From NCBI GenBank assembly GCA_963556195.1, contig OY744519.1, forward strand, positions 34,142,801 to 34,206,800: 64,000 bases of DNA. The letters are read 5' to 3'. Below are positions 1 to 11,290 of this stretch, piece by piece. The notes under the pieces are model-generated. The model was not told the DNA's origin, did no database searches, and worked only from the letters and a program-made list of their open reading frames with translations. Position numbers and translations under genes: made by a program. Origin of the DNA: Sepiola atlantica. Taxonomy: Eukaryota; Mollusca; Cephalopoda; Sepiida; Sepiolidae. Position 1 is the first letter of the stretch; each line of letters begins with the position of its first letter.

Positions 1-36
<36 letters not shown>
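1..36. repeat. (TA)n microsatellite
   Basis: Uninterrupted TA dinucleotides, cut by the window edge. The following stretch to 1135 is unique-looking AT-rich intron (or upstream) sequence in which I see no gene or clear repeat. Confidence 0.95.
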
Positions 37-38
<2 letters not shown>

Positions 39-1135
39 AAACTTTTTGGCTAGAAGGATCATAAATTAAGAAAGTCAATGTCAACAAAAATGTTCTTATG
101 GTAAGGAAAATTTTGAAAAAGAATACTCAAGGTACTCATAAGTTCAGAAATTGTTCGTATTCCATAGCAATCAGATGAGTCTGTACGCAAAGAGATCCGT
201 AGAAGTTGTGAAGAGGCGAAGAAATAGAGTATTCATTCCGGAGGATCCACAATGAAAGTTATAGGTCATTTTGGACCTTCCAGACTGGATACCGCATAAA
301 TATCACAGAAAAAGAAAAAAAAGCTTATAATGTGAAATTCTTGGTCGCTAGATGAGAATACAGAAAAAAAGTAAAAATGATGTACACTCACATGTAAACA
401 GACACAAGAAAAGATACGCACATTCTCGTCACTTATTTTAATCAACAAACCTATGCGACAAAGATAAGTTGAGTGAAGAAAGTTCCAGAAAGAAACGACC
501 CAAAGTACGGAAGGATGGAAACAACACAACAGGACGAACATCGAAGTTTAACTGAGATAAGTCAATTTTTGGATGAGATAAAGATGGGAACTACACAAAG
601 ATAGGTGGATTGGTTTGTGTAACTTTTCTTTATGACGTAATACGATTGAACAACACATAGACGAGTAGTAGTTTTATGTAGGAGAAACACAGGAACAAAA
701 TGAAAGATAATACATAGGGTTGAGTATATGCTGAGTATAAGTTGACAAGATGAAATAATAATTTCCTGGAGTTCATACATTCTCTGCTAGGCCGACAGCA
801 GAGAATCGCAGGATCACATCTTGTCTCTTTGGGAGTAAGTCATAAACTGAAGTGCTCATGTCAGTCACGTGATCTGGCTTTAGCGATCATGTGTGAATCT
901 CGTTACATGCAGACGCGCACCTGAAGAGACGATGATTACAATGATCGTCAAGCCGAATAACAACTTACATAGATCGACAGGAAATAGTTAATTCATGTAA
1001 GCTGCTACAGAAGCATTTCTTCACCTAACCCTAAGCCTCCCACCTATAATATATAACATAGACGTTATTCTGTTTCTGTTAGCTTTTTCCAAGTTTTATG
1101 TGATGAGTAATTTTCATAATATTCTTATTTTACAG

Positions 1136-1271
1136 GACACACTGAATTTGTCTCACAATTACTTGACCGAAATTCCGGGCAGCTTGGAAAATTTTTGGTC
1201 TTCCACATTGCAGTACGTTGACCTTAGCTCTAATCAACTGACGGAGATCAGCGAAAGTATTGTGAGGCTTT
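1136..1271 (+). CDS. LRRK1-like: Exon 1 of window: leucine-rich repeats
   Basis: Acceptor TTTTACAG ends at 1135 and donor GTAAGT begins at 1272. The 136 nt encode residues 1-45 plus the first base of codon 46 (end phase 1). It contains two LRR units: TLNLSHNYLTEIP and LQYVDLSSNQLTEI, with the LxxLxLxxNxL spacing. An ATG-initiated frame from 1100 reads into this exon, but the polypyrimidine-AG just before 1136 shows it to be internal, so 1100 is not the start. Confidence 0.9.
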
Positions 1272-1309
1272 GTAAGTGTAAAAAACAAACACTTTTTATA
1301 CTTTTTTTT

Positions 1310-2010
1310 TTTACTAAAGCGTTACTTCTCATCAAGGCCGAAAGGCAACTTGAGGACAAGGGTTAATAGGTTTGTGTCAGGTGGATGGTGAGACAAACAC
1401 CATGAGGATTGGAGACCATGTTTGGATCTGGGCTGAATTTGATTACTTAAGAATTTGTTAACATTGGACTTGAAAATGACTATGCTGTAGTCAACTAGGA
1501 AGTAGCCCCATGGTATTGCATTGCACAGACGGACAGTTCTTGGAAAGAAACTCTGCTCATGGAAGTTCCGTTTGGTTTTAGGTACACAGAGAAAGAAAGG
1601 AAAATTATTCACAGTGGTTGTTGTGAGACAAATTCTTGCTGTGAATGTTTTACTGGTGGGGGCCAGGGATTGAAGCTCAGTCGAGCACCTACAATGAAAA
1701 TAACGATAGAGTAGAGAAAGACTAGCAACGTCTCTTCTGTGAGAAAAGAGGCTGCAGGGAAGAAAAGAGATCATCCCTCACTAGATTCCGAAGTTGATTT
1801 TGTACTCTGTCAAGGCAAAAGAGAATGCTCTGAGCGGCACCTCTCCAGATGTGGCAACAGTACTCCATCTTAGGCCATATTTGGCTCTTATACAGGTTGA
1901 GGATTGCATCAGGAGTGAGATAATTTTTGGAGAGGTAGAACGATCCAACCATGTTTCCAGAGACTTTAGAAACAGATCTAATGTAAGTCTTCCACTTCAG
2001 ATCAGGGGTG
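1310..2010 (-). mobile_element. CR1/Jockey-like LINE 3' end, reverse strand
   Basis: On the - strand two frames encode the C-terminal end of a non-LTR retrotransposon polyprotein: KSQIWPKMEYCCHIW then, after a frame change near 1760, DVASLSLLYRYFHCRCS and FFPRTVRLCNAIPWGYF. These are the segments after the RT domain shared by many animal CR1/Jockey-type LINEs. Frameshifts make it dead. Related fragments sit at 12.8, 34.6 and 46.5 kb. Confidence 0.75.
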
Positions 2011-2064
2011 AACCTCAGTCGTAAACGCTTATCAAAACGGGGGCCTCCTTATTTGTATCATTCA

Positions 2065-2530
2065 AGCTACTGTTCTCATCTTGGATGTTATTCTCACAGC
2101 GTTTCAGTCGATGTAACCTTCGACCTTCAGATGCATCCTTTTGTATTCAGGAATCTTTATGTCAAACTGAGCGAATCTGTACGGAATTTTGAACAGAACC
2201 CTTTATTTAAATGGACCTGTTGCATAACGGATAAAAGTGCTGAGTAATAATCAGTTAAAAGTAACTGTCTTCTGCAGATTGAAGGTTCAATCCTCAGTAT
2301 GGGCAATACTGAGAATACAATTAAGAATTACTTAAGACTTCTATGCGGTCATGGCTGACGGAACGAGAACAAGCTACCCCCATGAATTAAATATAGGGTT
2401 CCGTTCAAAATTCCATAAAGATTCTCAAATTCAACATGCGCCTGAAGAAAGTCGGAGCTTACATCGGCCGTAAAATTGTGAGAATAACATTCAAGATGAA
2501 AACAGTAGTCCGAATAATACAAATCAATCC
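2065..2530. mobile_element. Foldback element with tRNA-like interior
   Basis: Sequence at about 2070-2145 (CTGTTCTCATCTTGGATGTT...) returns inverted at about 2435-2520, with over 70 bp of imperfect arms. Inside, near 2220-2300, are an A-box-like TTGCATAACGG and a B-box-like GGTTCAATCC, so a tRNA-derived SINE may form the core. A second copy lies at 47.72-48.17 kb and a half copy at about 3.58-3.70 kb. Confidence 0.6.
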
Positions 2531-2574
2531 TCAGCTCAAAAATTCTGAAACACCTTTTCTAATTTTGAAATTAA

Positions 2575-3130
2575 CTGTTCAACAGCTATCCGACACATGC
2601 CAATCTCTGGTTCCTCTTTGTAAGACATTCACAACACGAACTCGCTTTCCTACCACAATTGAAAAGAACTTTCCTTTTTCCTCCATGTGGTATTATCAGG
2701 CAGAATTTTCATGAACAGAGTTTCTTTCCAAGAACTTCCTGTCTGCGGAACGCATTACCATGGGATTGCTTCCCTGCAGACTACAACATGGCTATCTTTA
2801 AATCCAATGTCAGCAAATACTTGTGATAAACTGTTCCCATTTTATCATTTTCAATCCTTTCATTATATTCTTCATCATTCAACTGCCACTCTGTTCATCT
2901 TGTTAACCCTGGTTGTTGAGTGCCTTTTGCCCTTGATAAGTGGTTACTTATTAGTAAAAAAACTGCCCGTCTGTAAAATAGACATTAAACTGAAGAAGAA
3001 GGGTCGGAATCTATCCATATAACACTTATCATTGGCTAGTTTTTGACCTTGAAGTAGTATTTTTCTTTTTTAGCTTCTTACATTAAGTGGCTTCATGCCT
3101 TGTCTGGAGCGATTTCCATATAAAAAAAAA
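2575..3130 (+). mobile_element. CR1/Jockey-like LINE 3' end with A-rich tail
   Basis: The + strand reads QSLVPLCKTFTTRTRFPTT, then after a frame change NRVSFQELP and a YNMAIFKSNVS-like end in another frame: the LINE C-terminus. The 3' UTR ends in the block 'aagtggcttcatgccttg' (about 3087) followed by a run of A at 3121. The same tail occurs at 23.77, 52.97 and 56.40 kb. Confidence 0.7.
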
Positions 3131-3351
3131 ATTTCGAATCAGTTTGTATTTTAATCTTGAAGAATGAGGATTATTGACTTGTTTTCCCTCTCTATCCACT
3201 CCCCATTCTCATATCTCCATATTAATACAATTGTGCGACTATTTCTCAAGTGTCTCTGTATGTGTGCATGTTTCTTACGCATTATTATGTTTTTTTATTT
3301 ACTATAAATCAATTATTTATTGAAATCAAAAATCCAATATTGTAAAATCCT

Positions 3352-3411
3352 TTAATTTAATTTTAGAATTAAATTATATTTTTAAATATAATTTAATTCT
3401 AAAATTAAATC
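3352..3411. repeat. AT-rich near-perfect palindrome
   Basis: TTTAATTTTAGAATTAAAT is followed within a few bases by its reverse complement, giving a hairpin with arms of about 28 bp. Confidence 0.8.
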
Positions 3412-3779
3412 CACCATAATGTATTTCGATTTATTTGTAAGCAAGTTAGGCATTTTAATCTTTTATTAATAGTTGAAAAGCAAAGAAAAGAATTATTTGT
3501 GATCCTTTGAAATCTGAAAGGAATTTGGAAGCATTTAAACTGTCCAATAGAAAGCCATTTATTTACTACTATCCTCATCTAGGTTATTTTAATGTTTCAT
3601 CTGACGTAACCTCCGACCGACTTCAGGTGCATTTTTTCGAACTCGGGAACCTATACGGAATTTGAACTGAACCCTTTATTTAATCCAGGGGAATTTTTGC
3701 ATCAGAAATGTTAATTAATTTACAAAAAAAATATTTCTAAGTTATTCTTAGTTATTATCGCCTTATTATTGTTATCACC

Positions 3780-3872
3780 TGTAGTAGAGATTGAACCTTC
3801 AACCTCCAGAAGACTGTCACTTGAAACTGATTGTTAATCAATATCGTTAACTGTTATGCCACCGGGGATAAT
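3780..3872 (-). repeat. tRNA-derived SINE head
   Basis: On the - strand an A-box-like GGTGGCATAACAGTTAACG is followed about 45 bp later by a B-box-like GGTTCAATC. This spacing is that of a polymerase III tRNA promoter, but no cloverleaf closes well, so it is a SINE remnant and not a tRNA gene. Confidence 0.5.
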
Positions 3873-3955
3873 AACTTATACTCTTTGCCTGGCATGTAGT
3901 TTTAAAATTAAGGAAATGTCAAAATCATAGATTACTAGCATGGACGGCGGCACCG

Positions 3956-4080
3956 GGGGGGGGGGGGGGGGGGGGGGATCAAGCCCCTTCACTTTTTGAC
4001 TTTTTGACTTTATGGTCATCAATAATTAAGTTGATATGCATGTGTTTAACCGCCCCCCCCCCACACACTTTTTAGGAGAA
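3956..4080. repeat. Poly-G run and nearby poly-C run
   Basis: A run of over 20 G at about 3955-3977, then a C run near 4051-4061. G-quadruplex or i-motif potential, or assembly-prone homopolymers. Confidence 0.85.
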
Positions 4081-4097
4081 GCCCCCCACTTTCATAA

Positions 4098-4160
4098 CTG
4101 TCCCGCCGGCCCTGAAGTGAGAATCGAACTCACAACCTATGAAAAACAGAACGACTAGTT
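4098..4160 (-). repeat. tRNA-like sequence
   Basis: The - strand reads an A-box-like GTGCCATAACTAGTCG, then GAGTTCGATTCTC (B box with a 4-bp T-arm stem). Probably a SINE head; the acceptor stem does not pair. Confidence 0.45.
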
Positions 4161-4623
4161 ATGGCACTGCAATAAGCAAATTTACATTAACAATAAAAGG
4201 TGAGCCAACGTATTATCTGTATTTTCATTGGTTAAAAAGATTTAACTGGGATTAGTTAATGCCTGAAATATGCAGACTTAAACAAATGGAAGAAAGAAGG
4301 AGAAAAGAGAGACGTGAGAGAAAACGTTCAGTGATTTGTGAGCTGCATTATTTTTGACTGATGCAACAAGTCGATTACTATTTTCAAATTAATCCAGTGA
4401 AATTGAGCTTCAACGGTCCCATTGAAATCAGATTTGATTCTGATCGAGATTCAAACCCTTTTCAAAGATGGAGGTTTCATCGACCAAAACATGAAAATAA
4501 AAACTAAGATGAGAATATTAGTGCGAATAATCAAAATAATACAGTAATTTCTTATAATCAATGTTAATATTGTGGTTGAATGCATTTTTGAAACTGTCTA
4601 AAAATATTTGATTTTTTTTCCAG

Positions 4624-4762
4624 ATTCTTTGAGTGAATTGAAGATTTCAAATAACAAAATAAAGTATTTACCTCACAGCAAATCTTGGGGTTGTGTTAAC
4701 TTGAAGGTTTTAGACCTTGGAAACAACAATCTTGGTCTGTATGTGGACAACACTAATAAACG
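4624..4762 (+). CDS. LRRK1-like: Exon 2 of window: leucine-rich repeats
   Basis: Acceptor TTTTTTTTCCAG ends at 4623 and donor GTAAGA begins at 4763. The 139 nt give residues 46 (split) to 91 plus two bases of codon 92 (end phase 2). LRR units are LSELKISNNKIKYLP and LKVLDLGNNNL. The frame is missed by simple ORF calling because it is short and has no ATG. Confidence 0.92.
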
Positions 4763-5303
4763 GTAAGAATTAATAGTATTCAACATTGTGCCTTATTTGT
4801 GCTTTATAAACTGTCAATATTCATACAAGTTTCTAGATATGATTATCCTGGGTACACCATGAAACTGCATCCAGTGGTCGGACCCAAATTTGGGAGCTTT
4901 GGGGCGTGTGAAGTTGTAGCAGCTGTACAACTACAGAGACATCCGCCATTACAATTTTGAATCTGTACTTAATTTCTCAGCTCGGCACTGACTGGTGCAA
5001 GCATTTAACTTCTTTTCTGGCTTGCCCAATCAGGATCCATCTCTCATGCGAGCTGACCACGTGATGAGAGATTATAAAAGGGTTAATACAGGATAAACTT
5101 TCACTTTTCTTTCCCATGTGCAGGAACTGACAACAACTCAACGTTGTTCAGACCATCTCCCAAATTTCTCTCTTGGGACTCAGCAGAAACCTACCTGAGC
5201 CTTTGGCCCAGGGTTCGACTTCGACAAGAAGACATAAGAATTCAACATGGCTACTTCTGCCGACACATGTCGACTACTTAATACAACATGCACACATACT
5301 TGC

Positions 5304-5681
5304 ATTTTTGGCTAAGATCAAAGTGTAGTATCTGTTCCGATGGATTCTACACCCCATAAACTGTTATCGTCTTGGCCTTCGGAGCTTGATTTACGCCGGT
5401 CTATGGGTCTGTCCTGTGCAGTTCTAGGAGGTCCACCTTCCCAGGCTTTGCCTCCTCTCTTTGGGGAGGAGCAAGTTTATTGCTTACTGCCTGAGGCGCC
5501 CCTACCGAGGAATGCCGACAGAGCTACCCAGGCAATTTTTAATGGCCAGAGTGCTCACCTTCTCGGGCGCTGGCTTTTCAAGTCCCACTTTCCCGACCCG
5601 ACCTTGGGTCACATCTTACCTTGTGGGAGTAAGATAAAACTGGCCTTGTGCCTAACCTCCTGGAGAGGAGGTAAATAAATA
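5304..5681 (+). mobile_element. U2-snRNA-headed SINE, copy 1
   Basis: Starts with a segment matching the 5' end of U2 snRNA (TTTGGCTAAGATCAA, then GTGTAGTATCTGTTC). It continues with a unique body (TTTACGCCGGTCTATGGG, CAGTTCTAGGAGGTCCACC) and ends near GGAGAGGAGGTAAATAAATA. This copy has the longer body (with an extra segment near 5540-5580). Flanks ACATGCACA and ACATGGACA may be an imperfect target duplication. Confidence 0.75.
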
Positions 5682-6534
5682 CATGGACATTGCTTGACTT
5701 CCACACCTGTGTACTGTACAAACATTCTTCGTATATGAACTCTTTCTCTTTTATTACAAACAGGATGTTCCCCCTATCTCTTTTGTATATGAACTCTTTT
5801 CTCTTCCCTACTAACAAGACATTTATTTAGCACCATGTGGACTTTCTAATCTTTTGCCTTCGTCTGTACTCATTGATGTATTCATTCACTAACATCCTTC
5901 TCTTTCATTTCCCCTTTTTATTCTCTGTTAATGACGACTAATAAATGTAAATGGGAATTCAGAAGTCTATGACTAGACTCCAAACGTTAAACAAACAAAA
6001 AAACTCAGTTCGGTTCAATTCCTGTAGAAGCACAAAAACCCTCTGTGTAACTTTGAGCTCCAATGAACGAAAAATAATTCGGCTCACCGCAGAATCTCAC
6101 TCGACACTCACTTCCTCTTCTGATTTTTTTCTCTTTTTATTAGCAGATTTTCCTTCATTTAATTCCGCTTAACCAATCAGAAAAAACATAATCCACTGGC
6201 TCACTATTTGTCGTCAAGGCGAATCCACGTATTATTGTGCAGCAACCAATAGATTTGTTACTTACTAGAAAACTAGTAAGCCAAAACTTATTTCCCTTTC
6301 CATCTGCAAGCCAGGCAAAGGTGGACCCTCTTACTGCGGGGATGAAGTAAGTCTGGGCCATCTCCACTGCTCGATTCTGGCTCAAGATCATCAATTCCGC
6401 CACAATAAAGTTGTTTTAAATATTAGAAATGGACTTCGTCTTATTTCTATTGTCACCTCTCAGTTGCTATAACTCCTAGGTTCACTCTGACCCGAAATGG
6501 AAGAATCTGTGGCTATGACATGAAATACAGTGAT

Positions 6535-6760
6535 ATAAACATACATTGTTGAGATACTAACAAATATATAGAGAGACATACATTAAGATCATTCCTAACT
6601 TGTTAAAGCAAACACCACAAATACATGTTTGAAGATATAAAGAACTTGAAGCATACAAAATTTTACGAAAAGTACTGTATTTTGCATTAAATAACTAAAA
6701 AATGATTGAGATGCTGTAAGACAACCAAACAAAATGATATTTCACAAAAGCCATGTCATA
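6535..6760 (+). repeat. Interspersed repeat family D, partial copy
   Basis: Shares 'tttgaagatataaagaac' and 'catacaaaattttacgaa', plus the 'taagacaaccaaacaaaat' ending, with copies at 29.9, 43.2 and 45.5 kb. No coding potential or clear termini. Origin unknown. The stretch 5685-6530 before it holds only short duplications of 'gtatatgaactcttt'. Confidence 0.6.
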
Positions 6761-7399
6761 CTTGATTTTATTTTTGCTACTTAAAGGATATAGTCACTAA
6801 AATGAAATCTTGTGTTAATATAGCACTTAAATGCTTTTCTGTATTCCTGTATTTTCTTGTGTAATACAAATTAAATACGACCCTGTGTTTGCAAAACTAA
6901 AAAATAAATAATTAACACCATTATTTTTTTTAATATACATTGAAATCTCAACTTCATACATATATTTTACTAAAGTATTACATTTTTCATGATATTAAAG
7001 AAAATGAATGAACCGGATGTTCAGCCATTTTGTGTTTCCTCTCTTAATTTCAGTCTAAGAATTGTGATTTTTATCTTCGAAAAAACTTCAATTATCGCAC
7101 ATTAGAAAATAGGAATTACACTCAAAGATAAGTGCTGAAAGTTGAATTGGGAGGGACAGCTTTTGAAGGGAAAGAATAATAATTATGTATATTGAGTTAA
7201 CAATTTTAGATAAGTAATAAAGAATGATATACAACAGACAAAGGGTAAATATACAGAATGATGGTTGCAAATTTAGATGAAAGGAGTTTTTTGCTACATA
7301 CCGCCCAAATGGTCACCCATTTAGTAATGACCAGGCTCTGTAGCAGTCATAAATAATGAATTGTTTTCTCTCTCGGAGAAATGTCCCTGTTATGCAATT

Positions 7400-7770
7400 T
7401 GGTCACACACTGACCAATTAGCTTGCAAGGCGCATTGATTTCATCTGTCCCCTAAAGAACTACTTCAGCATCTTTAGAAATCACAGTTGGTCAGCAGAGA
7501 GAATTCTGAAAGCAACGAGGAAAGACGTCTCTTTTCTCTCTCCTGTCTCAGTCCATTGGACGCTCAAGCATCGACTATCTTTGCATGAAAATAACTGCTG
7601 ACAAACTTTTGACAGCCCAAAGAACTTTCTACTTTTCCTTTCCTCACTTGGACACTGTCCAACTTTCTTCCATCAATACCAAACGGTAGAGGTAATTGAA
7701 TAAACCTTTTCGTTGTTGTTATAAAAATTGTTTTATGTTTTTCCTTTCTTGTGACAGTTTTTGTTACTTA
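7400..7770 (+). repeat. LTR-like terminal sequence before the satellite
   Basis: Contains a polyadenylation-type AATAAA (about 7697), then TGTGACAGTTTTTGTTA, and runs directly into the satellite. The end resembles the end of the 38.8-39.2 kb arm (TTTGGCGATCC, TTTTGTTACAG), which suggests both come from one retroelement terminal region. Confidence 0.4.
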
Positions 7771-9060
7771 CTAATAATATTTAGGAATTGGTCTTAATAC
7801 CCACTGATAAAACCAGCAACCTTTATAGCTCAACATCCTACTTATAATAATATTAGGAGTTGGTCTTAACACCCACTGATAAGACCAGCAACCTTTATAG
7901 CTCAACATCCTACTTATAATAATATTAGGAGTTGGTCTTAACACCCACTGATAAGACCAGCAACCGTTATAGCTCAACATCCTACTTATAATAATATTTA
8001 GGAGTTGGTTTTAACACCCACTGATAAGACCAGCAACCTTTATAGCTCAACATCCTACTTATAATAATATTAGGAGTTGGTCTTAACACCCACTGATAAG
8101 ACCAGCAACCTTTATAGCTCAACATCTTACTTATAATAATATTAGGAGTTGGTCTTAACACCCACTGATAAGACCAGCAACCTTTATAGCTCAACATCCT
8201 ACTTATAATAATATTAGGAGTTGGTCTTAACACCCACTGATAAGACCAGCAACCTTTATAGCTCAACATCCTACTTATAATAATATTAGGAGTTGGTCTT
8301 AACACCCACTGATAAGACCAGCAACCTTTATAGCTCAACATCCTACTTATAATAATATTAGGAGTTGGTCTTAACACCCACTGATAAGACCAGCAACCTT
8401 TATAGCTCAACATCCTACTTATAATAATATTAGGAGTTGGTCTTAACACCCACTGATAAGACCAGCAACCTTTATAGCTCAACATCCTACTTATAATAAT
8501 ATTAGGAGTTGGTCTTAACACCCACTGATAAGACCAGCAACCTTTATAGCTCAACATCCTACTTATAATAATATTTAGGAGTTGGTCTTAACACCCACTG
8601 ATAAGACCAGCAATCTTTATAGCTCAACATCCTACTTATAATAATATTAGGAGTTGGTCTTAACACCCACTGATAAGACCAGCAACCTTTATAGCTCAAC
8701 ATCCTACTTATAATAATATTAGGAGTTGGTCTTAACACCCACTGATAAGACCAGCAACCTTTATATCTCAACATCCTACTTATAATAATATTTAGGAGTT
8801 GGTCTTAACACCCACTGATAAGACCAGCAATCTTTATAGCTCAACATCCTACTTATAATAATATTAGGAGTTGGTCTTAACACCCACTGATAAGACCAGC
8901 AACCTTTATAGCTCAACATCCTACTTATAATAATATTAGGAGTTGGTCTTAACACCCACTGATAAAACCAGCAACCTTTATAGCTCAACATCCTACTTAT
9001 AATAATATTAGGAGTTGGTCTTAACACCCACTGATAAGACCAGCAATCTTTATAGCTCAA
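7771..9060. repeat. 72-bp satellite array, about 18 copies
   Basis: Tandem units of 72 bp, very homogeneous: GGAGTTGGTCTTAACACCCA, then CTGATAAGACCAGCAACC, then TTTATAGCTCAACATCCTAC, then an AT-rich spacer. Each unit can fold a hairpin GGTCTTA/TAAGACC with an 11-nt loop. A few units are 73 bp (extra T in TATTTAGG at about 7783, 7996, 8572 and 8790). Because 72 is divisible by 3, the - strand stays open as a 24-residue repeat between those units. It is an intronic minisatellite, not a gene. Confidence 0.95.
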
Positions 9061-9299
9061 CTGATTATAAACTTCTGAAAATGTTTACTTGTGCATAATA
9101 CATCCCACTTTCAAGCAGTTGAAGTCTGACCACACAAGGAATCATATGTGCTAAGGCTGGTCCCATTCAACTCCTCAACCTAGAATAAAGCCAGGCTGCA
9201 TTGCACCTCATATTTTGTAAATATTACTATTGTCTTTTTAATCCCTTTCCAGTTCTGCTGAAATAAAAGTTTTTTTTATTTATTTTTTATTTCTACCAG

Positions 9300-9473
9300 C
9301 AGATCACATTTCTATAAGCCGACTCCATCAGATGAAGTAGACGTGTGTCATTTTGAAATTTCAGACTCAGTCCTCCAGAATCTTAATGAAGTCAATTTTG
9401 AATCAAACAAACTGACCATGGTTCCACCTTGCGTACCAAAAATGAAATCTTTGGTTTTTCTCAACTTAAGCAG
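9300..9473 (+). CDS. LRRK1-like: Exon 3 of window: leucine-rich repeats, tandem NAGNAG acceptor
   Basis: The acceptor is CAGCAG: AG at 9298-9299 or at 9301-9302, so the exon begins at 9300 or 9303 and the frame is kept either way, with one Arg more or less. The donor is GTAATT at 9474. With the first acceptor it is 174 nt, residues 92 (split) to 149 plus two bases. It holds LNEVNFESNKLTMVP and the start of LVFLNLS, which continues in exon 4. The segment before the first LRR (about 95-118) fits no repeat and is acidic. Confidence 0.9.
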
Positions 9474-9729
9474 GTAATTAAAAAAAATTTTTTCGGTTTT
9501 CGTTTTAACAATTTCCTGATTTATGTTTTTGAATGTCCTTACAGGTATTATTATTATTGCTACTAGCAGGATGATCTGACATTGCTCGGGATTAAATATC
9601 TTTTTTTCATTATGTTCATAACACAATATTACTTTCTTTCTTTTTGTACTGCGACGTAGTCTGAATAAGCTGAAATTTGAAGTTTTCAGTTCAGTTAACT
9701 TTGGGGGGAGCATGTGGAGATTTTGTACA

Positions 9730-9925
9730 TAGAGTGGAATGTAAGGATTCAGGACCACTTTTATTGTCTTCCCCGGAGAATTTTATACATATGATATAAA
9801 TTTCATCAAACCAGGATATATTTCTAGTTTTAAAGGAGGTTTTGCCCAATAGCTGCCTTAGGAGGGTACTTTGATATTCAAGATCACTTCCATTGTCTTC
9901 CCCGGAAAATTTATACAAGAACACA
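9730..9925. repeat. Direct duplication around 'tgtcttccccgg'
   Basis: About 55 bp (gatt/caagAtCACTTccATTGTCTTCCCCGG type) occurs at 9738-9795 and again at 9862-9920. No coding content seen. Confidence 0.6.
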
Positions 9926-10029
9926 CTTTTAGTTTTTTATGTAGATTCCCTAACTTTTCTTTCTGTAGGGAACACAGGTACACACAGACATTGACATTTC
10001 TATATATATAGATTATTTTCGTTTTTCAT

Positions 10030-11290
10030 CTTCTTGTCTCATGCTGAGGTTAAATGTTTCATAAATGACTTCTCCTGTCTGTTGCCATTTTGCTTGTGCC
10101 ATCTGCTAGGATCAGACTGTCATCAATTGTCTTAAGCAGCCTACTGCATAGCCTTGGGCTATTGACATTGATGTCGGACACATTCTGGAGCATTTCAGTT
10201 GACTGACAGCGGACAACGTGGGCGTTCTTGTTGAGACGCCGTTGTGCGATGCAATTTCTCATGAAAGCCTTTACAGTGAGACCGGCAGTTTTCTCCATCC
10301 GATATGCTTCCGCCAAGATCGTTTCATTGTTGACCATGTCTCGCAGCCATACAAGAGTACAGGTCGAACATGTGTGTTGTACGCGTACACGATGGGATCC
10401 ATGCGTTTTGTAAAATTGTTGACAGTTGCTTGAAGACTCTCCATGCAGAGAATATACGTTGTCCTATAGTTGTGTCAGTTCACTTACTGAAATCAATCGT
10501 GTTGCCAAGGTAGGTGAATTTATCGACTCTTTCGACACCTGCAACAATTTCTGTTTTTATGGGAATCGGATTTCGACAGGTGCTGTAAATGAAGTTAGCT
10601 GCATTTGCTACACGTACTACCGGCAAGTTGAAGCACTTTTTGTGATACCAATTATTGGATTTGATGGAGTTTGAGTCAGTTCCAAGCTTGCAGACACTGC
10701 ATGGGTATTTGCCATATGGGACAGATATCATTTATTTGGTGTCAGATGCTTTGTCTTCGTCAAATATACAGGGTGATTCATAAGTCACTTAGCTATTTAT
10801 TTTTGAAATTCTAAAGTTAAAAAATACGGTAATACAAAACAGAAAGTTTATTCAACAAATTCATTTATGGGAGTTTAAAATTACAGCAAATTTTCAAAAT
10901 TTCCACCTTCGTTCTGCATGCATAGCTCCATTCCTTTTTGCAAGGAATTTACGACTCTTTGTAGCATATTTGATTGATTATGGTGTTGTGCGAAGGAGGC
11001 TTTCTGTTCACATCACGTTTCCATTGCCTTTCAACAAGTGTGGGAGATTCATCAAATTTGGCCACATGAATAACAATAAAAATTCGCTCTTCAATTGTAA
11101 ATGACATTTTAAATAGCTAAGTGAAGTGACTTATGAATCACCCTGTATATTTAAAGTGCTAATTTCCACCTGTTAAATGCTGTAATTACTTCTTTTGCGT
11201 TGGGTGGACTGATAACAACATCATGTGCATAAAGGACTTTCCACGGCGCACAACTTCTGCAGATTATTGTTCTTGTGTTGTGGTTAATTT
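10030..11290 (-). mobile_element. RTE-type LINE remnant, reverse strand, split by a MITE
   Basis: The - strand at 11170-11290 reads LYAHDVVISPPNAKEVI, the RT box normally YADD with the second-box Asp changed to His. After the 10768-11146 insertion the frame resumes with GKYPCSVCKLGTDSNSI and WYHKKC (Cys-rich region) and VDKFTYLGNTID at 10.48-10.73 kb, then a further tail to 10.06 kb. These are in the order of RTE-like polyproteins. Stops and the lost catalytic residue make it dead. Confidence 0.7.
10768..11146. mobile_element. mariner-type MITE with about 20-30 bp TIRs
   Basis: Left end ACAGGGTGATTCATAAGTCA and right end its reverse complement TGACTTATGAATCACCCTGT, both continuing into AGCTATTT/AAATAGCT. 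TA sits at both borders. The interior (about 10.9-11.1 kb) keeps a decayed transposase-like stretch. It interrupts an RTE LINE. Confidence 0.85.

Noticed and set aside
5340..5678. 112-codon + frame
   Set aside because: Lies wholly within the U2-headed SINE; the same region in other copies is not conserved as a frame.
7982..8557. 191-codon minus-strand frame of repeated 24-residue units
   Set aside because: Explained by a 72-bp satellite whose unit length is a multiple of three; the 73-bp units break the frame and there is no splice or start context.
7771..9060. Possible hammerhead ribozyme satellite, because each unit has CTGATAAGA
   Set aside because: The core needs CUGAUGA and a GAAA stretch with stem III; the G is A and no GAAA partner is seen in the unit.
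7771..9060. CRISPR-like array
   Set aside because: No variable spacers; whole units are tandem, and the DNA is animal nuclear.
10218..10433. Plus-strand open frames over 10.2-10.4 kb
   Set aside because: Shadows of the reverse-strand RTE remnant.
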